Under the pieces are notes generated by a model. That model was not told where the DNA came from. It saw only the letters and a program-made list of their open reading frames with translations, and ran no database searches. 64,000 nt of DNA from Longitalea arenae (lineage in GTDB: Bacteria > Bacteroidota > Bacteroidia > Chitinophagales > Chitinophagaceae). A program made the position numbers and the translations under genes. The DNA is taken from assembly GCF_016924755.1 (NCBI RefSeq), contig NZ_JAFFJX010000002.1, forward strand, positions 372,001-436,000. Reading direction: 5' to 3'. The stretch's first letter is position 1. Every line of letters starts with the position of its first letter. This document shows, piece after piece, positions 44,099 through 53,366 of the stretch.

Positions 44099-45106
44099 TT
44101 AAGGGAATTTTTTAAATAGTGTGTAGCGCAAAAATATTTCCAGCAATAACATAGCGGCTGCTGCAAACGCAAAGGGAAAGAAGCGCTCGGTGTAGCGTTT
44201 GAGTGCAGTAACTTCTATGCGGGATTTTTCGAGTTTGTCAATCTCAGCATATATTCTTTTCAGGCTTTCATTGTCACGGGCCCTGAAGTATAAGCCACCG
44301 GTTTCTGTAGCGATCATCCGCAACAGCTTTTCATCGATATTCACTTTCTGCTGCCGGGTAGTGGTGCCACCGCTGCCATCAGGAATCGGTACAGGGGCAT
44401 AACCTTCCGAACCAACGCCAATGGTATACACCCGTACGCCATAAGCTTTTGCCAGTTCTTTACCGGCCAGCGGATCTATACGCCCTCCCTGGTCTTCGCC
44501 ATCGGTCAGCAATATGATCACCTTCGATTTTGTTTTTACGTTCTTCAGGCGGTCGACGCTTACGCCCAGGCCATCGCCAATGGCGGTACCATCTTCGAGC
44601 AAGCCGCGTTGAATATTGTAGATCTGGGTCTTCAATACTGCTTTATCAGTTGTAAGAGGCACCAGCGTAAAACTTTCGCCGGAAAATATGACCACGCCAA
44701 TGCGGTCGGTGGGGCGCATATCTACAAAGGCTGCCGCCATTTGTTTGGATGCTTCGAGGCGGTCGGGTAAGAAGTCCTGCGCCAGCATACTGCCGCTCAC
44801 GTCCATACAAAGCACGATATCGATGCCCTGGCCGGCTTTCAGTTCTTCATCATTCCGGGTTTGCGGGCGCGCCATGGCCATTATAACACAGCTCAGGGCC
44901 AGCAACCGCAACACAAAAGGCGTGTGGCGGAATGTATTTTTCCAGGAATTGCTTTTACGATATACCGCAAGCGAAGATACTTTCACCGAAGCCTGCTGCT
45001 TATTATACCTGTTCAGGTACCAGTAAAGCATAACGGGTATCAGTACGAACAATCCGAATATTTCAGGATAGGCAAATGTTATATTTTCAAACCAATTGTA
45101 CAGCAA
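44099..45106 (-). CDS. batA: BatA-like VWA domain membrane protein
   Basis: 335 aa. Two N-terminal membrane helices (about 8-28 and 60-80) carry the aerotolerance N-terminal region. The VWA domain (about 90-270) has the MIDAS motif DVSGSMLAQDF and ILLTDGEDQGG. A C-terminal membrane helix (about 305-325) follows. Bat proteins act with MoxR and DUF58 proteins; in Bacteroides they were linked to oxygen tolerance, while later studies favour envelope stress roles. It ends the moxR-DUF58-batD-like-batA operon, three nt after the previous gene. No batB or batC follows. Confidence 0.9.
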   Translation of the reverse strand: MLYNWFENITFAYPEIFGLFVLIPVMLYWYLNRYNKQQASVKVSSLAVYRKSNSWKNTFRHTPFVLRLLALSCVIMAMARPQTRNDEELKAGQGIDIVLCMDVSGSMLAQDFLPDRLEASKQMAAAFVDMRPTDRIGVVIFSGESFTLVPLTTDKAVLKTQIYNIQRGLLEDGTAIGDGLGVSVDRLKNVKTKSKVIILLTDGEDQGGRIDPLAGKELAKAYGVRVYTIGVGSEGYAPVPIPDGSGGTTTRQQKVNIDEKLLRMIATETGGLYFRARDNESLKRIYAEIDKLEKSRIEVTALKRYTERFFPFAFAAAAMLLLEIFLRYTLFKKFP

Positions 45107-45109
45107 GGG

Positions 45110-46009
45110 TCAGGAAATGTTGTTTAGTGTTTTGATAGCCGTTTGTATAACGGTAAAATTCTTTTCATTATCGGTTGCATCAGGCTGGTAGCGGGCAAAC
45201 TTTACAAAATCTGCGATCTGTAAAGCACGTACCAGTTGATTGAAACTTTCTTTTTCCATGGGCATCTGGCGCAGTTGCGAAATCAGCTCTTCATTTGTTT
45301 TCTCCAGCGTGGCCACTTTCAATTTACGGAACATGAATACGCGCAGTATATCGTTCAGCCGGCTATAGTAAGCCTTTACTTCTCCGTTCTGCAGCCCTTG
45401 TTTGCGCAGTTCTTCCAGTGCCTGTAACGCTTCTTCGTATGCGCTCAATTTCGGCTGGGGCGGTGGTGGCGCAGCCACTGGTTTCTTTGGTTTTCTCAAC
45501 AGATAAAAGATAACGCCCGCGGCGATCACTGTAAACGCTCCAATGATCCAGGGGATCCAGGCCATCCAGGCTGGTTTCGGTACTTCTATAATATCCTTGA
45601 TATCGCGATAGTCTTTCGACAGATCATCCCTGGTATAACTGACTTCAATAGGAATCGAATCGGTGGCATAGGACTTACCTTCCACTTTAAGCACCAGCGG
45701 CGGAATTACCATGGTGCCCGAATCAAAGCTGGTGATAGTGAGTTCCTGGTGATATTGCTTCCCATCGATATTATCGTTGGTATCTGGCTTGCCGGCCTCA
45801 ATGATCTCGAAATGAGGAATGGTATCGAGGTTAAACCAGGTAAGCGATTGTCCCATGGGGATCCGCACTTCAAAGGTCAATTTGATGGGTTCACCAATGA
45901 GGATCTGATCGCGGTTGACCGATGCACGGGCCATCACCTGGCCAAACATATAAAGGGGGCTGGTGAGTAAACTACCAATGAGGACAATATAAAGAATAGG
46001 GTTTTTCAT
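45110..46009 (-). CDS. BatD-like protein with Ig-type domain and cytoplasmic tail
   Basis: 299 aa. Signal peptide (SLLTSPLYMFGQ), an oxygen-tolerance (BatD) type beta-sandwich (about 25-130, QILIGEPIKLTFEVRIP), a membrane helix (about 152-172) and a Pro-rich stretch. The helical cytoplasmic part is typical of DUF4381-like proteins that sit between DUF58 and VWA genes. It is probably the periplasmic partner of BatA. Two nt separate it from the DUF58 gene. Confidence 0.85.
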   Translation of the reverse strand: MKNPILYIVLIGSLLTSPLYMFGQVMARASVNRDQILIGEPIKLTFEVRIPMGQSLTWFNLDTIPHFEIIEAGKPDTNDNIDGKQYHQELTITSFDSGTMVIPPLVLKVEGKSYATDSIPIEVSYTRDDLSKDYRDIKDIIEVPKPAWMAWIPWIIGAFTVIAAGVIFYLLRKPKKPVAAPPPPQPKLSAYEEALQALEELRKQGLQNGEVKAYYSRLNDILRVFMFRKLKVATLEKTNEELISQLRQMPMEKESFNQLVRALQIADFVKFARYQPDATDNEKNFTVIQTAIKTLNNIS

Positions 46010-46011
46010 AA

Positions 46012-46884
46012 TTACCGGTTACGCCCGATAAAGAACTTCTGCAGCACTTTTACATAATCTTCGCCGGTGCGTATATGCAGGAGGTCGCAACCTGCCCGCG
46101 TAAAGATATTTTTACAATAGTTTGTGTGATTAAAAAAAGCAGCTTCGTGTTGCTGACGCACCAGGTAATCGCTTGTATCTATCCAGGTGCGCGCCCCCGT
46201 TTCTGCATCTTCCACTTCCATTAAACCGGCATCGGGTAACTGCATATCCATTTTATCGTACACCTTTATGCCAATCACATCGTGCTTTTTACCTGCTACC
46301 TTCAAACCGTCTTCAAAATCATTGTCCAAAAAATCGCTTAATACAAAAACGATACTGGTTTGCCGCACGGTATTATTCAGCCTTTGCAGGGCATTGCCCA
46401 GGCGGGTTCCTTTATTCTTTGGCTCTGCCGTTAACAGCTCGCGAACGATGTACAATCCATGATCCCTTCCTTTTTTGGGCGGAATGAACTTTTCGATCAC
46501 GTCGCTGAAGAAGAGCACGCCTATTTTATCATTATTGCTGATAGCGGAAAAAGCCAGTACGGCGGCCACTTCCGTGATCAGGTCTTTTTTCCGGGCCTGG
46601 GTGGTGCCAAACAAAGAACTGGCGCTTACATCAACCAGCAGCATCACCGACAGCTCACGTTCTTCTTCAAATACTTTACTGAAGGGGTGATTAAAGCGGG
46701 CAGAGACGTTCCAGTCGATAAACCGGATATCATCGCCGGCCTGGTATTCGCGCACTTCTTTAAAAAGCATACCCCGCCCTTTAAATGCGCTGTGATATTC
46801 ACCTGTAAACAGGTGGCGGGTGATCTTTTTGCTTTTGATCTCCAGCTCGCGAACTTTTTTTATTATTTCAGCTGTTGTCAGCAT
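46012..46884 (-). CDS. DUF58 domain protein
   Basis: 290 aa, no membrane segment. The conserved HLFTGEYHSAFKGRGM and YQAGDDIRFIDWNVSAR blocks are followed by a VWA-like fold with LLVDVSASSLFG. DUF58 proteins work with MoxR AAA ATPases as substrate or adaptor of the Bat system. I chose ATG 46884 (MLTTAEIIKKVREL); upstream in-frame codons are Cys-rich and come from a word array. Confidence 0.9.
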   Translation of the reverse strand: MLTTAEIIKKVRELEIKSKKITRHLFTGEYHSAFKGRGMLFKEVREYQAGDDIRFIDWNVSARFNHPFSKVFEEERELSVMLLVDVSASSLFGTTQARKKDLITEVAAVLAFSAISNNDKIGVLFFSDVIEKFIPPKKGRDHGLYIVRELLTAEPKNKGTRLGNALQRLNNTVRQTSIVFVLSDFLDNDFEDGLKVAGKKHDVIGIKVYDKMDMQLPDAGLMEVEDAETGARTWIDTSDYLVRQQHEAAFFNHTNYCKNIFTRAGCDLLHIRTGEDYVKVLQKFFIGRNR

Positions 46885-46998
46885 ATTCAATGGACAATTG
46901 GCGTGACAATAACAATTCAATTGGCAATGAGCAAGACGCAACCGGCATTTGTACCCTTATGTTATTTGACTATTGCCTATTGTTTATTGCCTCCTGGG
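46885..46998. repeat. Heptad-word arrays filling the moxR-DUF58 gap
   Basis: From 46888, words such as CAATTGG and GGCAATG. From 46970, CTATTGC, CTATTGT and TTATTGC (7-nt period), ending two nt before the moxR stop codon. The two parts use opposite words and pair partly. Confidence 0.65.
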
Positions 46999-48000
46999 TT
47001 AAGGTACTTGTATAACACGAAGAACGTCATCGATGATATTCTCCACATTCACATTCTCCGCTTCAGCTTCATAGGTCAACCCGATGCGATGGCGCAATAC
47101 ATCTTTTGAGATACTGCGTACATCTTCGGGAATAACAAAACCGCGTTTGTTCAGGAATGCATGCGCTTTGGCGGCCAGGGCCAGGTTAATGCTGGCGCGG
47201 GGCGAACCGCCATAAGCGATCAGCGGCTTCAATTTTTCCAGTTTATATTTCTCGGGGAAACGGGTGGCAAAAACAATGTCGAGGATATAATTCTCCACTT
47301 TTTCATCCATATAGATCTGGCGCGCCAGTTCTTTTGCCTGGGTGATCTCCTGCATCGACACTACCTGGCTCACTTCGGGCGATTTGGACCCCTGTACGTT
47401 CTGGCGAATGATGATCTGCTCTTCCTGTTTTGTAGGATAATCCACGATCACTTTCATAATGAACCGGTCCTGCTGTGCTTCCGGCAATGGATAGGTACCT
47501 TCCTGTTCCAGCGGGTTCTGGGTGGCCAGCACCAGGAATGGTTCATCCAGTTTATGGGTAGTATCTCCAATGGTAACCTGCCGTTCCTGCATGGCTTCCA
47601 GCAAGGCGCTTTGCACTTTTGCCGGAGCGCGGTTGATCTCATCTGCGAGTATGAAATTGGCGAAGATCGGTCCGCGGCGAACTATGAATTCATTTTTCTG
47701 CTGATTATAGATCATGGTGCCAATGACGTCGGCCGGCAACAGGTCGGGTGTGAACTGGATACGGCTGAATTTGGCATGAACGGCCTGGGCGAGTGATTTA
47801 ATGGTGAGGGTCTTAGCCAAACCAGGCACCCCTTCCAGCAACACGTGGCCATTGCTTAACAGGCCAATGAGCAGCCTGTCTAACATATGATGCTGTCCAA
47901 TAATAACCCTGGCTGTTTCATCGCGGAGCCGGTCGATAAATGCGCTCTGATACTGGATCTTGTCATTGAGCTGCCGGATATCATCTGCTGTTAATAGCAT
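46999..48000 (-). CDS. MoxR family AAA ATPase
   Basis: 333 aa. Walker A LLEGVPGLAKTLT (about residue 51-63), Walker B FILADEINRAP with sensor 1 LATQNPLEQEGTYPLPEAQ, and an arginine region in the C-terminal lid. MoxR ATPases act as chaperones for VWA proteins; here the partners are the DUF58 and BatA proteins in the same operon. First gene of the Bat operon. Confidence 0.93.
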   Translation of the reverse strand: MLLTADDIRQLNDKIQYQSAFIDRLRDETARVIIGQHHMLDRLLIGLLSNGHVLLEGVPGLAKTLTIKSLAQAVHAKFSRIQFTPDLLPADVIGTMIYNQQKNEFIVRRGPIFANFILADEINRAPAKVQSALLEAMQERQVTIGDTTHKLDEPFLVLATQNPLEQEGTYPLPEAQQDRFIMKVIVDYPTKQEEQIIIRQNVQGSKSPEVSQVVSMQEITQAKELARQIYMDEKVENYILDIVFATRFPEKYKLEKLKPLIAYGGSPRASINLALAAKAHAFLNKRGFVIPEDVRSISKDVLRHRIGLTYEAEAENVNVENIIDDVLRVIQVP

Positions 48001-48280
48001 ATACGGGGTTTAGTATGAATGATTGATAATCAGTTATAAAAAATACGCCCATCACCTTTGCAAGATGCTTGCCAACTTGCAAAAACGACCCTAAAATCAA
48101 TAAAAATAAACATGTTTCCACATACACAATAAGCGGGCAATACAGCAGTTATGGTAATATTACGATTTCCTAAACCACAAAGCAACGGAAAGGGAATAAA
48201 ATTTGCTCATAATAGTGTGTTATTTTGCAGCCCTGGCTGGCGACATTGTTAAATAGGCATTAAAAATAAAAACTGTTAAG

Positions 48281-48760
48281 ATGAAAAATTATGCATTAGC
48301 TCTGCTTTCACTTGTTTTTGTTATCTGGGGTTGCGACAAGGATGATGATGATGACAAGAATAACGATGTTCAGGCAAAGGTTCAGTTAATGATCGCTGCT
48401 CCGTGGAAATATGATACAGCAGCGATAGATGCTGACAAGAACGGCACTCCTGACCAGGCATTCCCTCCGGGCTTTGACATTGAGTCATGCATAAAGGATA
48501 ATATTATCACCTTTAAGAGCGATAGTACCGGAAACCTGAATGAAGGCGCTCAAAAATGTGAGTCAACCGATCCGCAAAACACAGCCTTTAACTGGTGGTT
48601 CAAAGACAATGGTGCTATATTGCACAGCCCCGATCCTATCTTCGGTGGTTTCAGTGGCGATGCCAAAGTAATTGAACTCACAGGCACCAAATTACGGGTA
48701 ACAAAAGAATTGTCTTTTGGCCTTGGCACTTACAATGTAGTGCTCGACCTGAAGCATTAA
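48281..48760 (+). CDS. Lipoprotein with lipocalin-like domain
   Basis: 159 aa. Signal peptide with lipobox Cys18 (FVIWGC), a Asp-rich spacer, then a beta-rich domain with two Cys in ESCIKDN and QKCESTDP and a WKYD near the start, as in lipocalin-like Bacteroidota lipoproteins. Function unknown. Single gene with a strong terminator. Confidence 0.75.
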   Translation: MKNYALALLSLVFVIWGCDKDDDDDKNNDVQAKVQLMIAAPWKYDTAAIDADKNGTPDQAFPPGFDIESCIKDNIITFKSDSTGNLNEGAQKCESTDPQNTAFNWWFKDNGAILHSPDPIFGGFSGDAKVIELTGTKLRVTKELSFGLGTYNVVLDLKH

Positions 48761-48780
48761 TCGAACTTATTATAGACCAA

Positions 48781-48814
48781 AAGCCCTCCCGATGCATTGG
48801 GAGGGCTTTTTTGT
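48781..48814 (+). terminator. Terminator of the lipoprotein gene
   Basis: AAGCCCTCCC and GGGAGGGCTT pair around GATGCATT, followed by TTTTGTGC. It begins 20 nt after the stop codon. Confidence 0.9.
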
Positions 48815-48938
48815 GCTTTTTCAGCTGCCTGAAAGGCGCATGAGAAAGTAATTAATTGATCACCCTGTACGACAAACGAAAACAATCAAATACCTGCTTA
48901 CCCCCTTACCTGTTTTGGCGTGTTTATTAGATGACCAT

Positions 48939-50654
48939 CTATGACAGGTATTTACCTACGATCGGAACCCTGCGGCCCACTCCGAACGCTTTACAACTAA
49001 CCCTGATGATGGGGCAGAATTGATTACGTTTGTATTCATTGCTGTTCACCAGTTTCAGCACGCGCCGCACCAGGGCTTCATCAAATCCCATGGCAACAAG
49101 TTCCTTCGGTCCTTTTCTTCTTTCAATGTATTGGTATAATACTTTATCGAGCACCGCATAATCGGGCAGGCTGTCGCTGTCTTTTTGATCGGGCCGCAAT
49201 TCAGCTGATGGTGGTTTGGTAATAATATTTTCGGGAATGATCTCTCCATTGCGGTTGAGGTAATTCGCCAGGGCATATACCTGCATTTTGTACACATCGC
49301 CCAGGACGCTTAAGCCGCCAGCCATATCACCATACAGGGTGCCATAACCGGTGCTCAGCTCGCTTTTATTGGAAGTATTCAGCAGGATGTAACCGAACTT
49401 GTTCGAAATGCTCATTAAGAGATTTCCCCTCGAACGGCTTTGCAGGTTCTCTTCTGCCAGCCCAAAGGGCAGATCGCCAAATACGGGCTGCAGGGTATGC
49501 AGGAAAGAATCGTAGATATTTTTTATGGGAATAATATCATAGGGATTGCCCAGGTTCTTACTGAGCTGTTCAGCATCTTCTACCGAATGAGAGGTAGAGA
49601 AATGAGATGGCATCAGTACCGCCCTTACATTCTCACGGCCTAATGCGCGGGTGGCCAGGGCCTGCGTAACAGCGCTATCAATGCCACCGGAACTACCGAG
49701 GATGGCTTTGGTAAAGCCCATTTTCCTGAAATAATCCCTGATGCCGAGGATGAGCGCTTCTTTGATCTGGCCGATATTCTCATCAGATGTTAAATATTCG
49801 ATGATCTTTTCCGGATCCTGCACTTTTCCTACACGCATGTCTTTATCAAATTCCGGAATTGCTTTCATCGGTTTGGGTTTTGCCTTCTGTACCTGGATCT
49901 CATCGAGGTTCACAATGGCAAAATCCTCTTCAAAATACTTCATCTCCTTTATGATCTGGCCGTTTGCGTCCATCACCATGCTGCCACCGTCGAAAACGAT
50001 CTCCGTTTGCGAGCCAATGGCATTGCAATAGAACATGGGCAGCCCGTACTTAAGGACGTTCGCCCGAATGATCTCTTCGCGGTCCTTATCATGGTCATAA
50101 TCGAAAGGCGAAGCGGAGATATTGATCATGAGATCGGGTTGCTGCGTGATGAGCTTGTCCATTGGGCATTGGCGGTACAATGGATTATCGCCCAGGTTCC
50201 AGATATCTTCACAAACGGTCAGGGCGATTTTCTTCCCTTTAAACTCCAGCACATTCCAATCGTAACCGGGTTCAAAATACCGGTACTCATCAAACACATC
50301 ATAATTCGGCAACAGGGTCTTGTGCGCTACGCCAAGCACTTTTTTATCGTATAACAACCAGGCGGCGTTAAACAGGTCTTTTCCTTCTTTCAGGGGATTA
50401 CGTTGCGGACTGCCTACGATCACCCCGATGGTATCGGCCTGCTCTTTTATGATGTCGATCGCTTTATAACATTCATTTATGAAATCGTCAAACTCGAGGA
50501 AATCCCGGGGCGGATAACCACAGATGCTCAATTCCGAAAACACCACCAGGTCGGCTTTCCTGCTCTTTGCATACTGGATAGCCCCCATTATTTTGCGGGT
50601 GTTATCTTCGAAATTCCCTATATGATAATTTTGCTGCGCGATCGCAATTTTCAT
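48939..50654 (-). CDS. nadE: NAD+ synthase (glutamine-hydrolysing)
   Basis: 571 aa, two domains. The nitrilase-type glutaminase (about 1-260) has the E-K-C residues in VVFSELSICGYPP, AHKTLLPNYDV and LTVCEDIWN. The NAD synthase domain (about 285-571) has the ATP P-loop GSSGGIDSAV and KSELSTGYGTLYGD. It makes NAD from nicotinate adenine dinucleotide with glutamine as nitrogen donor. Single gene with a good upstream promoter. Confidence 0.95.
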   Translation of the reverse strand: MKIAIAQQNYHIGNFEDNTRKIMGAIQYAKSRKADLVVFSELSICGYPPRDFLEFDDFINECYKAIDIIKEQADTIGVIVGSPQRNPLKEGKDLFNAAWLLYDKKVLGVAHKTLLPNYDVFDEYRYFEPGYDWNVLEFKGKKIALTVCEDIWNLGDNPLYRQCPMDKLITQQPDLMINISASPFDYDHDKDREEIIRANVLKYGLPMFYCNAIGSQTEIVFDGGSMVMDANGQIIKEMKYFEEDFAIVNLDEIQVQKAKPKPMKAIPEFDKDMRVGKVQDPEKIIEYLTSDENIGQIKEALILGIRDYFRKMGFTKAILGSSGGIDSAVTQALATRALGRENVRAVLMPSHFSTSHSVEDAEQLSKNLGNPYDIIPIKNIYDSFLHTLQPVFGDLPFGLAEENLQSRSRGNLLMSISNKFGYILLNTSNKSELSTGYGTLYGDMAGGLSVLGDVYKMQVYALANYLNRNGEIIPENIITKPPSAELRPDQKDSDSLPDYAVLDKVLYQYIERRKGPKELVAMGFDEALVRRVLKLVNSNEYKRNQFCPIIRVSCKAFGVGRRVPIVGKYLS

Positions 50655-50703
50655 TTGAGTTCTTTAGGTTTAATAAAAACGAGGCCCGTTTTTTCTTCCA
50701 GCG

Positions 50704-50734
50704 CAAATTTACACCAATGTGCAAAGCAATACAA
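50704..50734 (-). promoter_or_regulatory. Probable nadE promoter (TTG-N20-TAAATTTG)
   Basis: On the minus strand, TTG (50734-50732) and TAAATTTG (50711-50704) are 20 nt apart, close to the Bacteroidota consensus. The -7 box ends 49 nt before the nadE ATG. Confidence 0.6.
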
Positions 50735-50908
50735 GCAAGCTTACTGCTTAAGACTGAAGGCTTAACGCCAATCAGCGAATTTGCCGGGTGACCTGCAAGC
50801 AACCTGCTGACAGCGCAGAAGCCTGAAGGCTGCAGGTGGAAGTTCAAACGCAAAACAACTAATTGGCGGCTGACCTCCAATGCTGACCTTACCGATTAAC
50901 TTAGCTGG

Positions 50909-51130
50909 CGCGGAACGCTTAACGCAGAAAGCCCAACGCCAAATACCAGCATACAGTTCCTGCTTTTCAACCTTACCTTCGCCGAAACTTTGCCATAACC
51001 ATAGGGTTCGAGCGCAGTGGTGCCAGCGAACAGCCCAGAAACTCAGAATGCAAAATACTAGCGCATACAAACGAGGCGTTAAGCCCCTGGTTTTCGCCGG
51101 CGTTCGGTGTTACGCGTTAAGCGTTCGGCC
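50909..51130. repeat. Inverted pair of heptad-word arrays upstream of gldB
   Basis: Arm 50909-50940 (AACGCTT, AACGCAG, AACGCCA words) and arm 51099-51130 (GCGTTAA, GCGTTCG words) are reverse complements at 25 of 32 positions, no indel, by hand alignment. The spacer is 158 nt. It fills most of the gap 50655-51157, which otherwise holds no gene. Confidence 0.8.
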
Positions 51131-51157
51131 TAAGCATTTATTTAAATATTTTTCCAG

Positions 51158-52174
51158 ATGAAAAGAACAGCCCTGGCATTTTTGCTTCTTGCCGGATTAT
51201 TTTCCTGTAAAGACAAAAACGTACCTGATGTATCAAAAATCAAGGTTGACCTTTCTGTACGGCGTTTTGAACAGGATTTCTTTGCTATTGATACCAACCA
51301 GATGATGGCTTCCCTGAACCAGCTTGGGGAAAAGTATCCACTTTTTTTAGGTGATTATCTATTCAATATTATGGAACTGCCGGGTATCAGTGATACCAGT
51401 ACGCAGGAACTGGTCCTGCTGAAAAAATTCATTAACGATTACCGGCCGGTGAAAGATTCGGCCGACAAGGTCTTCCGCAATTTCAGTGCTGTTGAAAAGG
51501 ATGTAAAGAAGGGCTTACAATTCATAAAGTATTATTTTCCGGCTTACAAGACCCCGCCGCAACTGATCACTTATATCGGACCAATGGAAGGCTATAGCGA
51601 TGTTATTACCCGCGATGCGCTGGCGGTTGGTTTGCAGTTGCACATGGGCAGCAATTATTCCTTATACCGCAGCAGCCTTGGCCAGTCGGTATTCCCTGAC
51701 TATATCTCACGCCGGTTCACACCCGATTACATTGTGGTAAACTGCATGAAAAATATCATCAATGATATTGCCCCTGAAAAAGGGGGTAGCAAACCCCTGG
51801 TAGAGCTGATGGTAGAAAGTGGAAAGCGCTTATATGTGCTGGATAAAGTGCTGCCTTTTGTGGAGGACACGCTTAAAACCGGTTATACCGCTGCCCAATT
51901 GAAAGGCTGTTATGAAAATGAAGGCAAGATCTGGAACTTCTTTCTCACCAATAACCTGCTGTACAATATTGAGCCGGTGAATATAAAGTCGTATATGGAA
52001 GAAGCACCCAATACACCTGAACTGGGCGATCGCTCACCGGGCGCTATTGGCGTATTTGTAGGCTGGCAGATCGTTAAAAAGTATATGTCGAAGCATGAAG
52101 GGCTTTCTTTGAATGAACTGCTGAACACAGATGCGAAGAAGATCTTTGAGGAGAGTAAGTATCGGCCGGGTTAA
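51158..52174 (+). CDS. gldB: Gliding motility lipoprotein GldB
   Basis: 338 aa. Signal peptide with lipobox C17 (LAGLFSC). The GldB pattern is clear: VDLSVRRFEQDFFAID near the N-terminus, YPLFLGDYLFNI, QLITYIGPMEGYSDV, LHMGSNYSLYRS, FTPDYIVVNCMKNII. In Flavobacterium GldB is a lipoprotein needed for gliding; its fold resembles gluzincin-type folds without a known reaction. It stands alone, far from gldF and gldG. A CAGTTGG word array begins on the base after its stop codon. Confidence 0.93.
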   Translation: MKRTALAFLLLAGLFSCKDKNVPDVSKIKVDLSVRRFEQDFFAIDTNQMMASLNQLGEKYPLFLGDYLFNIMELPGISDTSTQELVLLKKFINDYRPVKDSADKVFRNFSAVEKDVKKGLQFIKYYFPAYKTPPQLITYIGPMEGYSDVITRDALAVGLQLHMGSNYSLYRSSLGQSVFPDYISRRFTPDYIVVNCMKNIINDIAPEKGGSKPLVELMVESGKRLYVLDKVLPFVEDTLKTGYTAAQLKGCYENEGKIWNFFLTNNLLYNIEPVNIKSYMEEAPNTPELGDRSPGAIGVFVGWQIVKKYMSKHEGLSLNELLNTDAKKIFEESKYRPG

Positions 52175-52460
52175 CAGTTCGCAGTTGGCAGTTGGCAGTT
52201 CGCGGTTGGCAGTTGGCAGTTCGCGGTTGGCAGTTACCTGGATTTCAAATTCGAGAACGGCGACTAACTATTATAGTTGAAAATTCAGGGTCCCGGGCGA
52301 CCTGGAAAGCTTATCGTCGTTTTTGTCCGCTTACCGGCAACCGGTAACTATTGCATTCCCCGGAACATGGAACTTGTATCTGATTGATTTGCGCCGAGCC
52401 CGGCAACCGGTAACTATTGCCTTTCCCCTGAAACCCGGAACATAGAACTTGTAACTGATT
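52175..52460. repeat. Heptad-word array directly after gldB, then a direct repeat with opposite words
   Basis: 52175-52238: nine 7-nt units, CAGTTCG, CAGTTGG and CGGTTGG variants, starting right after the stop codon. From 52333 an about 67-bp block (CCGGCAACCGGTAACTATTGC, then GGAACTTGTA-type words) occurs twice in tandem. The gap 52175-52493 has no gene. Confidence 0.85.
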
Positions 52461-52493
52461 GTTTTGCACCTCCCCCTTTAGGGAGTTGGAGTA

Positions 52494-52973
52494 TTATTTC
52501 TTCCCAATCTTTTTTCTCAGCAGCTCCCTGGCAAGTTGCAGATCGGTGATCGATTTAAACGAATCCTTGGGTACCAGGAAAAAAGACCGCGCGTCGAAGT
52601 ATAAGTGAAAAAAATAAGGGCTTTCCACAAAATGGCTGAATTGTTTCCAGGGCCAGCCTTTGGAGCCTTTGGCTGTTTCCAGCACCACATTCTCATCATC
52701 AAAATGCATAATGAATTCGTCCTGGAAGGTGTGGGAACGCCGGTAAATGCTGCTGGGCAGTATCCGCCAGATCACCAGCATCAGCAGGAACCATAAAAAA
52801 GAAAAAATTAAGAAAGAGATAGCCTGTATCTTCTTTAAGGCAAACAGTACGGCCGAGGTAATGGCGAATACGTTGATCAGCACCAACAGGACCTTGATTT
52901 CAGGTCGCATTAAAAAATGATAACGTAAAGCCTGTATTACCTGCTTTTTATCATAACCAAATTGAACTGTCAT
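52494..52973 (-). CDS. YcxB-like membrane protein
   Basis: 159 aa, two adjacent membrane helices (about 28-75) and a C-terminal beta-rich cytoplasmic domain (about 85-150) with the YcxB pattern (WKQFSHFVESPYFFHLYF; FFLVPKDSF). The role is unknown. Single gene. Confidence 0.8.
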   Translation of the reverse strand: MTVQFGYDKKQVIQALRYHFLMRPEIKVLLVLINVFAITSAVLFALKKIQAISFLIFSFLWFLLMLVIWRILPSSIYRRSHTFQDEFIMHFDDENVVLETAKGSKGWPWKQFSHFVESPYFFHLYFDARSFFLVPKDSFKSITDLQLARELLRKKIGKK

Positions 52974-53027
52974 TCAGTTTTCCCCCATTAAGGCCGTAAA
53001 AGTAAGGATTCCACGGTAAGACCATGA

Positions 53028-53059
53028 TAAAAAACAGGGTTCAAATTAATGAACCCTGT
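53028..53059 (-). terminator. Intrinsic terminator, minus strand
   Basis: ACAGGGTTCA and TGAACCCTGT pair (AATTAA loop), with TTTTTTATC following on the minus strand. The nearest gene it could serve is the 42-aa lipoprotein gene 300 nt upstream; the stretch 53060-53366 between shows no gene. Confidence 0.75.
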
Positions 53060-53366
53060 CCAGCAGTGCACATGAAACAATCCCTTTTACGGGAAAGTCA
53101 TTTAAGGGCAAATTGTTCTCAATGGCTATACCTGAGGTTTAGTAATCCGTTCCTGAATATCTTTAATGGCAGGCGATCTTTTCTTTTGCAAACCTACTTA
53201 GTTACTGGCCCTGGAACAATACCACTTTGTGGTGCTATTGAAAGGAGTAATTTATCATCAGATACACTGAAGTTCAATCAATTGCTATAAAAAAGAGGAT
53301 TTTTTTGCCCTGCCCAAGGTCTGGGGTGAACGGGTATTCCGGGCGGCAGGTGCCAATGCACCATCT

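Noticed and set aside
48198-48230. Promoter-like TTTG and TATTTTG before the lipoprotein gene
   Set aside because: Spacing is only 15 nt and the -7 box lacks one base of the consensus.
50762-51161. Frames on both strands in the nadE-gldB gap
   Set aside because: They overlap the inverted arrays, overlap each other, and have no family features.
53024-53290. Plus-strand frame of 88 codons
   Set aside because: It begins inside a minus-strand terminator and has no recognisable protein features.
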